A DNA stretch of 64,000 nt from Leptasterias polaris (Eukaryota; Echinodermata; Asteroidea; Forcipulatida; Asteriidae): positions 2,418,001 through 2,482,000 of the forward strand of contig JAZGTN010000015.1 in assembly GCA_037783415.1 (NCBI GenBank), read 5' to 3'. Under the pieces are notes generated by a model that worked only from the letters and a program-made list of their open reading frames with translations, was not told the DNA's origin and ran no database searches. The position numbers and the translations under genes were made by a program. Positions 23,801-33,500 of this stretch are shown here, in pieces; the stretch's first letter is position 1; each line of letters begins with the position of its first letter.

Positions 23801-24528
23801 TGTTTATCGTTACATCTTATCGTCACTGACACCTGGTACTCCGTATGAGTTCATGATCGCTGCATTTAATACCCAAGGAGAAGGCCCCACTACGGATCCA
23901 CCTCTCCTTGCAACGACAAAATCGTCAGGTAAAGCAAATTTCTGTAATTTTTTTTCTTTTCACCTAGCCATAGTTCGAAAATTTCAAAAATCGATTTTTT
24001 TTCCTAGAGTTGTGCATTTATGTTTATTGTTCTAAACGGTTAAACAAACTTAATAATTCTCCCTGGATAGTGTCTGCGGCTAACATTTTAAAGAAAAGGA
24101 AGGTCTTTCGTCTTTTAAACAGATTTAAATGTTTGTTTATGGTTAAACAGTTAAACGTCCCAACCCTATTTGGTTCTAATTATTACTTGAAAGTGAATAA
24201 ATGAAATGACTGCACTTCTGCCATTTAACCAGCTTTTGTTTCACTCTTGTTTACAGTTATCCGGACGGACACCGACCGCCTGAAAGTTTACAAAATCATT
24301 AAAGGACAGCGCCTGACACAACACTCCATGACTGACCTGCAAATAGCCTCGTTCACTCAGTGCACAAACATCTGCACGTCGCATGAGACTTGTGTGTCGG
24401 TCAACTTCCATTCCAAGTCGCGAGACGCTCTGAAGACATGCGAGATAAACGATGAGACCCACACGAGTATGCCCAGCGATATGGAAGATGATCGCGAGTA
24501 CACCTACGCCTCTGTTGAGGGCTACTAA
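14825..24528 (+). CDS. Secreted C-type lectin / fibronectin III / PAN-domain protein (nine exons)
   Basis: Exons read by splice consensus and phase: 14825-14855, 15754-15789, 17519-17629, 18964-19080, 19599-19769, 21010-21261, 22789-22907, 23739-23928 and 24257-24528. They sum to 1299 nt, 432 residues plus stop, with every phase compatible. Exons 1-2 encode a hydrophobic signal peptide (MANGLILFLLG...). Exons 3-5 form a C-type lectin domain from CASGW to FFCET, with WIG and an EPN motif that suggests mannose-type specificity. Its two inner cysteines are absent. Exon 6 encodes only the first half of a second lectin domain (CSSGW...WIGASDSESE). Exons 7-8 encode a fibronectin III domain (DPVAVPANF... 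to TKSS). Exon 9 encodes a cysteine-rich PAN/apple-like domain (C-T-N-I-C...C...C) and the stop. Likely an extracellular, possibly immune or adhesive, lectin; function is inference. A decayed lectin exon lies in intron 2 and a 14-bp minisatellite in intron 5. Confidence 0.85.
15453..15482 (+). repeat. (ATAC)n microsatellite
   Basis: About seven uninterrupted atac units in intron 1 of the lectin gene, inside a longer A-rich stretch. Confidence 0.9.
15930..16165. repeat. GGTCA-palindrome repeat in lectin intron 2
   Basis: Contains a perfect GGTCAGCCTGACC at 16088-16100 and several degenerate half-sites upstream. It is the only copy of this family that I found inside a gene. Confidence 0.6.
16859..17023 (+). 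pseudogene. Decayed C-type lectin domain exon in lectin intron 2
   Basis: Three reading frames in succession give pieces of the second half of a lectin domain: QDNDNEGT from about 16863, then YTWEDGASVTYTDLRS followed by NEPTGIE from 16888, then NCVGTTTNMT, then DKCWKTFASVCSR. The order and spacing match the family, but at least three frameshifts break it. A good acceptor (tttgtag) lies just before it at 16857. The WEDG and EPT positions cross the point where the intact copies have an intron (after NE|G), so it is not a simple duplicate of exon 5. It could be a relic of a lost domain or an assembly-damaged exon; the number of breaks favours a relic. Confidence 0.6.
18110..18319. mobile_element. 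Foldback element with GGGCCC ends, copy 4 (damaged)
   Basis: Starts gggcccagtttcattt and carries inverted family interior (gtgacatggtattttggctg, gtgcttagctag). The right end has been lost; a SINE 3' fragment follows it (gtagtgcacgtaaaagaacc at about 18360). Confidence 0.55.
19976..20358 (+). repeat. 14-bp minisatellite, about 27 copies, in lectin intron 5
   Basis: The unit is aaggtactcaaggc. Nearly all copies are identical; only the last two at the right edge differ (aaggcactcaaggc, aaggcgc). Three units make 42 bp, so it reads as a 14-residue peptide repeat in every frame, which explains the 151-residue open frame at 19962-20417. It lies between exons ending at 19769 and starting at 21010, so it is not expected in the protein. 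Confidence 0.95.
21925..22078 (-). mobile_element. tRNA-derived SINE, family 1, antisense copy a
   Basis: Reads on the minus strand with ttaatccggaggtcgttgg and ggttcaaatcccgct B-box-like sequence near 22020-22055. It is cut short by the hairpin element at 22076. Confidence 0.55.
22076..22249. repeat. Large imperfect palindrome (hairpin element)
   Basis: The left arm runs caccaatccgac... gctggaagcac and the right arm is its reverse complement, ending atcggattggtg. The arms are about 80 bp with only a few differences, and the loop is about 15 bp. The arm phrase gcgccctctattgacaaaat also occurs in part elsewhere (near 54725). It is a foldback element with almost no interior. Confidence 0.8.
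22300..22410 (-). mobile_element. tRNA-derived SINE, family 1, antisense copy b
   Basis: The minus strand gives a tRNA-like head: gctagatagctcagttggt, an anticodon-like tttaatccggagg loop and a B-box-like cagattcaagtctcg. It is the most tRNA-like of the family 1 copies. It lies in lectin intron 6. Confidence 0.65.
22545..22715 (-). mobile_element. tRNA-derived SINE, family 1, antisense copy c
   Basis: The same layout as copy b but more diverged. The minus strand shows gatcagttggtagagcatc and a degenerate T-arm. Three copies in the same orientation stand within 800 bp. Confidence 0.55.
23028..23376 (+). mobile_element. tRNA-Leu-derived SINE, family 2, full-length
   Basis: The head is tRNA-Leu-like: ggccgagcggttaagtgc, a gactcaagttc anticodon region, then gggttcgaatcttgg as B box. 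The body has gacacttgtgtccttgagc and the 3' end is a run of att triplets at 23355-23376. It lies in lectin intron 7. Relatives are at 26276-26622, 59545-59735 and 62966-63376. Confidence 0.75.
23377..23570 (-). mobile_element. tRNA-derived SINE, family 3, antisense copy a
   Basis: The minus strand carries a tRNA-like head with gatggtctagtacggtaag and a strong B box (gttgtgggttcgaat). It begins directly at the att tail of the family 2 SINE, so the two are arranged tail to head. Relatives lie at 39782-39995 and 53455-53680. Confidence 0.6.
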
Positions 24529-24562
24529 AGTTGGACTTTATAAACCACTTAGATATAGACTC

Positions 24563-24770
24563 AGGCCCGGTTTCATAATTATAAAGCGGTTGAAAAAATT
24601 GCTTAGCACAAAAAAATATACCTTTGAAGAAACAGGTTACCAGCCAAAACACCATGTAGTGCATGTTATGTATGACTGGTTTCCTGCTAATTTTTGCTTA
24701 ACAGTAACATTTGCTGAGCATCATTCTCTGCTTAACAGCTTTATGAAGTTGATCCCTTGTGCAGCCATTT
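24563..24770. mobile_element. Foldback element with GGGCCC ends, copy 5, in lectin 3' UTR
   Basis: Starts ggcccggtttcata, has the family interior (ttgcttagcac, accagccaaaacaccatg, gactggtttcctgct) and ends agctttatgaagttgatccc. It follows the lectin stop codon by 35 bp, so the mature message probably carries it. Confidence 0.6.
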
Positions 24771-25104
24771 TACACTTCTCTTAATCAGATCAATGTAAGG
24801 TGGCTTACCAATCAAGCGAATTCGGCTATTTCAGATGGAAAAAAAAATCACAGGATGGGTACTACCATCACCATCTTTATACCAAAGAGGCTTTCATATA
24901 GAAATTACATTATTTTTGTCATTTATTATTATATTATAAATATTATAATAACAAAAAAAATTGCCTTATATGACAAAAGAAAGTGTGATGAGGCCTAACA
25001 AAAAAAAATCTTTCCTATAATCCAGCCAACCCTTTTCTTTCCAATATGTTACAGAAAACAGATATCTGTTTTTGTTAGGCCTTAAGATTCTTTTTGTACA
25101 GTGA

Positions 25105-25110
25105 AATAAA
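25105..25110 (+). other. Candidate polyadenylation signal of the lectin gene
   Basis: AATAAA, 577 bp after the stop codon, is the first clear hexamer downstream on the plus strand in a T-rich setting. Confidence 0.4.
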
Positions 25111-25197
25111 TAGAAATTTGTAAATATTAAAGTGAGATTAAAAGATAGATCTATTTCAGAGTTTTAGATTAAAATAGATAGATAGTTCCCAGTAGAC

Positions 25198-25376
25198 GCC
25201 ATCTTTACGGGCAAATCGCATTTTGGCTTGCAGGCGCGTCAAGCGCTCAAATTATTAACGCAGCCGCGTCATTCACTGACCAATCATGCAATGAGTTTGG
25301 TGAAATGTGCGCGCGCAGCACGCCGTTCTCACACGTAACGCATGACTGTGTGTTCCAAATTGCCCATAAAGATGGC
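25198..25376. mobile_element. MITE-like element with 17-bp inverted ends
   Basis: The left end gccatctttacgggcaa and the right end ttgcccataaagatggc are inverted copies with one difference. The interior is GC-richer than its surroundings and rich in CpG (gtgcgcgcgcagcacgccg). No coding capacity. Confidence 0.6.
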
Positions 25377-25689
25377 CGATTTACGTCATATTGCAACCTA
25401 TCTATACTTTCAGGTCATTGGTTTTGTGGAATGTAAAGGGAAATCATTGGTAAATGTTTTATTTTTTCAAGAAAGTGTGGATTTGTGTGGTAGGGTTTAA
25501 TGTGAAATACCATTCCACCCGACCTGTTTAACGACTTGTTTACATTTGTGTATCTGTGACTGCCGAGAAAAACAAAAGCAAGTGGTGACAGTTTCGAACT
25601 GTCATTCGGACCTTTTTGTTTTAAAACTCGCATTCAATTGATGGTTTGCCGTCCATCGCTTCAAAGTGAGGCAAAATTAAAAATTTTCT

Positions 25690-26048
25690 TTAAAGGGTGT
25701 TTGTAACATTGGTAAAAAGTAAAAATATAAATGTTCACAGATTCACACATAACTTACATGGTATAAAGATGGTCATGATGTACTCCCTTTGAAATATTTT
25801 TGCTTTAAATGCTAAAGTTTTTGAGAAATGAGTAAAACAATTAGTTTTGATCTCATGAGTCGAAAACTCGATGTTTGAAAACAGTGAAAACACTTAAGGT
25901 TTTCCCCCACTTTTTTTCTGGTGATTGCTGCAATGACCGATTGAGCTTAAACTTTCACAGGTTTGTTGTTTCATGTATATGTTGGGATACACCAAGTGAG
26001 GATACTGGTCTTTGACATTTACCAAAAGTATAAACTCCCTTTAAAATG
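25690..26048 (-). repeat. Dispersed repeat, inverted relative of 47366-47735
   Basis: Reverse complement of the 47.4-47.7 kb copy: shared phrases include tttcacaggtttgttgtttc and tttttgagaaatgagtaaaac. Its short open frames follow the repeat. Confidence 0.6.
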
Positions 26049-26275
26049 GAATGACACTCGGCGAAACAATTCCACTGGATATTTGGGAGTACCATGTACT
26101 TTCAGTCAAGTGAGTTATTTTGTAGTAACTTGGAAGTTAATTTGTTCGTGGCTGCAAGTGGTGTCATCTAACTTTAAGCCGAACACATAAACAAGTAAAA
26201 CACCTAAAAATATAATTGCAAAAAATGCTTTATCTTCTTAACTTACCACCTTGAACTGAGGATTTGTTTATGAGA

Positions 26276-26622
26276 AAAGACACTTAACCATTATTGCTTC
26301 GTCCTTCGGATGGGACGTAAAGCCGTTGGTCCCGTGTGTTGTGTAATGCACGTAAAAGAACCCAGTGCACTTATCGAAAAGAGAAGGGGTTTGCCCCGGT
26401 GTTCCTGGTTTGATTGGCTGCATATTGCGCCACAGCACCTTGTAAACCATTACATGGTGCTATGTAAAGAAATAGGTCTCAAAATTCAAAAAGTAGCTCC
26501 ACATATATACCTTGCAGGAAAATACTGACTGTTAAAGTGCCTTGAGCGTCACTGAGTGACGGATATGAGCGCTATATAAGGAGCCAATATTATTAGTATT
26601 ATTATTATTTATTATTATTATT
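26276..26622 (+). mobile_element. SINE family 2, 5'-truncated
   Basis: It lacks the tRNA head and begins at the cacttaaccattattgc part. It carries cgtccttcggatgggacg, gtgcacgtaaaagaaccc and gattggctgcatattgcg exactly as in the full-length copy at 62966-63376, and ends in att repeats. 5' truncation suggests incomplete reverse transcription (inference). Confidence 0.7.
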
Positions 26623-27449
26623 TATTTGGCAATTTCACATAAAAGTACAAAATATTATGGTTTTTCCAATTCATTGTAAAAACAGGTTTGGTATATATCT
26701 TGTTTTACCGCTGAGTGGATTTCATACTGAGATTGTGATTGTAAAAAAATAAAATTTAGTGGAGTTGTAGAACTTTTATTTTTACAATAATTTGTTAAAA
26801 AGAGTAATTACGAATACAATTGACAATCATTTTTTATGAAGTTACATCTGGCAGAATTAAATATAAATAAAATATAATAAAAACTATTGTGATGTTAATT
26901 TGATAGATAATTGTCAGATTTTTTTTGTAATAATGAAAATGTGACTTAAGTAATTTTGACAGAGTAAAATGTATTTAATAAAGATTTTGTATTTAAGAAA
27001 GATAATATTTCTAGTTCTAGGTACACTATGAGGTGAACGAGGAAGGTAGAAAATAAATTACATGTTTACAGAAATTAAAACTAGAGCGTTTGTTGTCATT
27101 CTATGTGATCATCCTATTCATGAATTTTAATTGGATATTGGACAGCATGCTTGTGCATTTATCTTGGCTCTATGCCAACAATGATGACCACGCAAAAAAA
27201 AATAGTTTGTTATATAATCAAAATAACTTAGAATAACCTGTGTGGTTCGTCTGCTTAAAAACAGTCACAAGGCCACCCTACTTTCTATTCTGTAAGCCCC
27301 TCCCCCTCGACCACTCCTGATCCTTCTACCATCCCACCCCATCCCGTCACACTAAAGTGCATTGGTCTCTTACCATACTACAAATAAAAATTTGTGATTG
27401 TTTCAAGCGCGTCAGAAAGCTAAAGAAGAGGTCAATAGGTCATATATGT

Positions 27450-27592
27450 TGATGACGTCGCAGCCGGATCGGCCATTTTGACGCAACGAAGACAAAATTT
27501 TCACGGGTTTTAAATCCCCTTTCATCCACCATTTCCCACAATCAAACAACATTTATTTTCGAGTTGAAGGAGGAGAGTGAACAGCAGTAACC
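27450..27592 (+). promoter_or_regulatory. Probable CLINT1 promoter / 5' UTR
   Basis: The 140 bp before the ATG hold a CRE-like tgacgtcg at about 27455 and a YY1-like ggccattttg at about 27471, within a locally GC-richer patch. These two motifs are typical of TATA-less housekeeping promoters (established knowledge); no TATA box is visible. The start site is not identifiable from sequence. Confidence 0.4.
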
Positions 27593-30500
27593 ATGCAGTC
27601 GGCTATGTGGAAGATTCGCGAGATACAGGACAAAGTGTGAGTAGATTAAGGCATAGTTTCGTGGAGAGTTCCCGGTTGGAATATCTGTGGCAAACTGTGG
27701 GCGTAGCGGTAAAAAAATAATAATAATTTGATTCACTTTTGACACGGGCTTCGGTATGTTCATGTTGTGGAACGAACACAACATCAAGAAGGACATTTTA
27801 GGTTTAACAATAATTTACTTTTGAATTGTCAGCCATGTCATCAGTCTCATTTCTGTTTAAATTTAAAATAACATGATTTAGAAACAGATCAATAAGCCCA
27901 TCGACATCGTATCGTGAACATTTACATTAATCATTACACACACACACACAGCAACATAAATAATCCCCTACGTACGGTCAATTCGCTTTATTGACAGTGG
28001 GGATTTAAACTGAAGCTAACGCCCTGTTTTCCCATTTGCCTGACACCATTTCATCGATGAACATTTTATTAGTTATTCAATCACTAGGATTGCCATGTCC
28101 ACAAATGTTAATTTCAATGGCATTACTTTTGTTTCTTGTTTGTCGGTTTACTATAGTTAGTTAAAGTTAAACAAATATAAATTGACATCGTCTCTGAATG
28201 AAAACAAAAAAAACAAGTGTTTTTTATTTTTAAGTCAATTGTCAAATTGTCTGACATACTAACGTACTAAACTGTTGGTTCCTGCTCACATCTGTTACAT
28301 TAGTATAGTATGTCTGTACTACTGTCATGACTGTAGCCCATTGCATTTAAGTAAGCAATGTGACACAAATGTATGTGGCAGTTTAGTAAGGAATCTAGGT
28401 TGGTATTGTTTTCAGAGTCATTTTTTTCCAAACAGTCACAGGACAGAAGCAACTCTACTTCCCTCTGGTTTCGGGTTTCCGTGAAATTTTATCACTTCCT
28501 TTGTTTTTCCTAAAAGGCAAAGTATACCTTAAAAAAAATGTTTTTGGGCACCGTTCGATTGTTTTAATTAATCCTACAATATAAATCTAAATGTAGATAA
28601 CCTGTGAAAATTGCACTTCAATCAAAAGGTGGTCACAGTTTTTGGAGATATCACCGAAAAACTGGAGCGAATAATGGCCACACAGAAAGAATATTCCCTT
28701 TAGGAATACACAATCTGAGAAATGTTTCTGACAGAAAAGTTTCTCAGATTCAAATTTTGGGGCATAAAACCTGATATCTTTTTCCATACTAACCACATTA
28801 CTTCAAAGTGAATTGATTCTCAAAATGCTTTATACTATCGAAAGCTGCTGTACTTCTTACCATGTAAGTTTTGATTGTCATTAATTTTCAAAGTCATTGC
28901 CAAACCTATACAGACCCTTTAAGTTTAACCCGTTTGTTTGCTTGTTTGTTTCACAGCACCAACATGGTGATGAATTACACAGACGTAGAGGCAAAGGTAC
29001 GGGAAGCCACTAACGATGACACGTGGGGTCCGCACGGGTCCCTCATGGCTGAGATTGCCAAAGAGACGTACACATACGAACATTTCCCTGAAGTGATGGC
29101 CATGATATGGAAACGTATGCTGCACGATAGCAAGAAGAACTGGAGGAGAGTCTATAAGGTGTGTAGCCAAGAATTGTTTATTTTTCTTACCCTCCTACTG
29201 TCTTATCATTCGCTGTGGTTTTAAGTTATAGGCCTTTTCACACTACAGAAAATCTCTGTGTTGGACACGGCAAGCTTTTAGCCAGGATTTGAAAATAGGG
29301 TGTCCAAATTTGACTGGATTGAAAAACAGGGCGTCCAAATTGTTGGGGTAAATTTTCAGCAAGCATGTACCACAGAACTATTATTGCATTTACTGTGTAC
29401 TCCACATATGCTTTGGGTCTGGGCCGGTTAAAGGGTTTTAAAAAATGAAATCAGCACCGTACAGCCCTAAGAATCATAGTATTTCGCGCAGTGTTATTAT
29501 TATTTTTAAAGTTTGGGCGGGGTCACGACTTTTTCATATCGATTTCCCCCGTACAAGAGTCGAGTTGCGGTATTCTACAAATAGCCCGCGAATTATATAC
29601 GGAACAATCGTTAACATTTCAATGTACATGTACATCATGTACATTTACAGTGTACCACTACGAGGGATAGTTTGATAGTGAGGGAGGTGAGCATTTAAGA
29701 AGTACTGTCCTTCAATACGGTGTGCAGTGAGCATTCCTTATTAAACCTGCATTACCCATACTCATGGTGGGAGGTTCACACATACAAACAGACACGCACG
29801 TTTTGACTCGCACTGCGCATGTGCGATGTTCTGCATACATTAATATGCACTGAAAGGTTGCGGCAGCCAGAAAAGAGCGGGAATGACGTGCCTAGACTTG
29901 GTTCCAAGTCTGTGCTCGTGGTTTTTAGTCTACCTGCATTGCCTGAAATAGCGCCCTCTTGTGGATTAACCTCTGTCTTTAACCTACGAGTTAGAGCGCG
30001 TGATAGCCAATCTGCGGGGGGATTTTGTGTGGCTGATGCAGAAAAATAACCCTTATCTCAGACTTGAAATCAAGTCTACAACACGTGTGTCTCGAGTGCT
30101 GCCGATCTATCACACACAACCCTGGTAGGTACACGACATGTACATATACATACACAACGCTTTTTACGTCGACATACATGTACATGTACATGTATTTTGT
30201 AAACTTGTCTACTGCGTGGCGTTTCACCGCTATAGTTTCTAAAGCCTTTGCGGTTGTTCAAGCCTTCCCACTAGTCGGGGGCACTGTCTGATGTTAAATT
30301 TGATCCCTTTGTCGGTAAACAATGAATGGGCGATCAGTATATTTAAGATAAATTGGTTGTATCTTGCATAAAATTACCTTCACTGCAGCTGGCAGCTAGT
30401 AATAGTTTTGGATTTGCGTTTGTTTTGCTTACAATTTCAGGTATTCGGATTTTTTTTATTTTATTATGTACAAAAAACAGGGCGTCTTCAAGGGCGTCCG

Positions 30501-33500
30501 ACAGTTTTTCGGCGCGTCCAAAAATAAAATAGGGCGTCCAAAAGACGCCCGGACGTATCGCTGGCTAATAGCTTGGGACACGGGGTCCGATCCGTGTAAT
30601 ATGGACTGACCTTTTCACACTACAGCATTTCAACACAGTGTTAACCTACGTAGAGAGCCTAATCCGTGTCGATACATCTACACAGTAAACAGCCGACTCT
30701 CCTACTGTCTGACCTTTCAATATCATCAATCATGTTTTGAATGATAGATGCACTACGCCAGCCTGTCTCATGTAGTGAATACATCTACATAGTACACAGT
30801 CAACCCTCCTACTGTCTGACCATGCAATGTATCCCACTGTGGTTGTGAATGGTTTTAATTGGTTGGTTGACTCGCTGGCAAAATATCACTAAGTGTAGAA
30901 GGGTTGACTAACAGATCATTGGGATTATTTTCATTCATTCATGCATGCATGCAGCTAGCAAGGGACAAAAGATGGCTGGCAAAATAATTAATAGCCACAC
31001 TTTCATTGAAAACATGGGTAAGGTAAATTAATTTTATTTAATTTTATATAATTTTTTTCAGTCACTATTACTCTTGGCGTACCTTATACTGAACGGATCA
31101 GAGCGTGTTGTCACCAGCGCCAGGGAGCACCTTTATGACCTCAGATCCCTTGAGAATTATACCTTCATGGACGAGTTTAACAGAGACCAAGGACAAAACG
31201 GTAAAACTAGTCAATCCTAACTATCTGCACTCGTAAACTGATCTTGCTTTACATGCAATGTACCACCATAATCAGAGTCGAACAGTTTGGGTGTTGAGTT
31301 GCATGTACCTTATGGTGTGTGATTTTGTTAGAATGAGGAAGGATCCTAGTCTATCACTCGATGGAGTGATTGTCAATGTGATACATCGGTCTAGGGAAAG
31401 CTTATGCTAAAAGATTTTCTGCCAAGCACAAACAAGTATAAAACTTGTTACTTTTAAATAAATAACCTTTGTAGTTTCTTCAAATTTATTCTTTATCCCT
31501 TTCCGTTGCTTCGTTCTCTTTCTATTTGATATTTAATATTTCTTTTGTTTTTTTACAGTGAGACAGAAAGTGAAAGATGTAGTTGATTTTATCCAAGATA
31601 TTTAATATTTCTTTTGTTTTTTTACAGTGAGACAGAAAGTGAAAGACGTAGTTGATTTTATCCAAGACAGTGAACGTCTACGAATAGAGCGAAAGAAAGC
31701 AAGAAAAGCCAAAGATAAATATATTGGATTGTCTTCGGAAAACCAGCCCCACAAATACAGTAGGTCGTCTTTTTACCAAATTATTTTCTTGCTTAGTGTT
31801 TTGTCTCATAATGTCAGCAGTCAGTATAGTTGGAAGGTGTTTTATGTGTGTGTGAAAAAGGGGCTCGCTTACAAATTTTAGACAGATCTTCTTTCGCTGA
31901 AGTCCAGCTTTTTTTCTAATATTTTTCTTGTAGGTGATCGTTACGAGTCAGAGCCTAGGATGCCACGGAACAAGATGAAAGAATACGACGATGAGATCGA
32001 CACCTACAAGAGCAAACAGTCAAGATTCAACATGGGCAGAATCACCAAAGACAAAGTAGAAGATTCGGACGAGTCTCCTCAGGAACTAGTAGAGTAAGTA
32101 TCAAAAACCAAATGGGCTGCTTTCCAATTCTGACTCTAAAATGATATAAACCCATTCAGCTATTTAATCATTATATTAATAATTGTATTAATGATGGGAA
32201 TTTATAAAGGGCTGGGAATACCAGTTACTCAACCAAAGGTATCCCTGAAACCATCTGAACTCCTTGGGAGTAAGCAGCACCGGCAGCAAAAGTTATGAAC
32301 AAATAGCTAATCAATCGTAATCTCAACCCTTGCATGTATAGCTGGCTATGTAAACTAGGTTGATTTTTTTTGTGTGATCATAAGTTTTGAGCATTTAATA
32401 CCAATACAAAACTGTGAGATCATCCTGAGTGAACTTTGACCTTTGCGCAGGGATGATGATTTTGTAGAGGAGGATGAGGCTAAACCGAAGCAATTTGAGT
32501 TCAAGGACGAGGAGAATGAGGAAACGTTTACACACACAACGACGACAGAGAGACGGACGAAAAGAATCAAGAAGAGATCAGGCAAAAAAGTGGACCTGGG
32601 TGCCGCAGGTTCATATGCGGACGACGCAAAATCAGACAGCAACAATAGCATTAACATGGTAGGTATGGGACAAGTGGTCGTACTAGTGCTACTGTGGGGT
32701 GGCGGGGAAATGCTTAGCAGGGAAGGCGAGAGAGACTTAGAATACCAAAAATGAGTTTGAATCCTGATGCATTACCCTGGATTGCACCTTGAGAGATCTC
32801 GGACAATGAAGAAATCATATTTCTTATTGGGCTTGTACGGACTCAGAGCAAAACACTTCACTTCTGGCATGCAACATTTTCAGCCGATCAGATGATTCCC
32901 TGGATTTGGGGTTTCTCAGCTGTACCCTCGAATATTGAAATACACAACAAATTGTTCCTGCTGTTGGCACTTGCGTCTTATTTTGGCTTACAGGATTTGC
33001 ATGTCTGTTGTTACTAGGCGGTCATAAATTATTGAGCACAAGTATCTTGTATGTAGACCAAGTACCTTTCCTGAAGGCGGCTTTAAAACAGTGTTGTAAA
33101 CAAAAGCAACCTCAGTTTATCGTTTCTTTTACATATAAATCTGTTGATAATTTGCAACAAGCCGATTGCGAGTTGGATTGGAATTATGTCCTGTACAAAG
33201 ACTTGCTTAGCCAAAGTGACTGCTCGCTTAAAATTGAATTCCTCAGAGTGGAGACAGATGCTTTGTCACATGGTTTGGGGCAAGCTTTTGCTTAGCTACG
33301 TAAAAGGCGGCAAACACCTATGCACAATTCTGATTGAATGTGCATGGTACCAGGATTTGCACATCTGGAGCTTTACAAAAGCTTGGCCTGAACCATGTGA
33401 CCGTAGCAGCCTGCCTTTAATCTTGGGAATCCAGATGTTCAATTCTAACCAATCAAGTCAATGTACCAGACATTGTACAAACTTTAACTCGCAAATGGCT

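Larger units (their letters stand above)
24529..27440. other. Lectin 3' UTR and spacer
   Basis: The lectin transcript could end after the AATAAA at 25105-25110. Beyond that I see no gene: a GGGCCC-type foldback copy (24563-24770), a MITE-like element (25198-25376), a dispersed repeat (25690-26048, inverted), a SINE 3' part (26276-26622) and a very AT-rich unique stretch (26640-27030). Confidence 0.5.
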
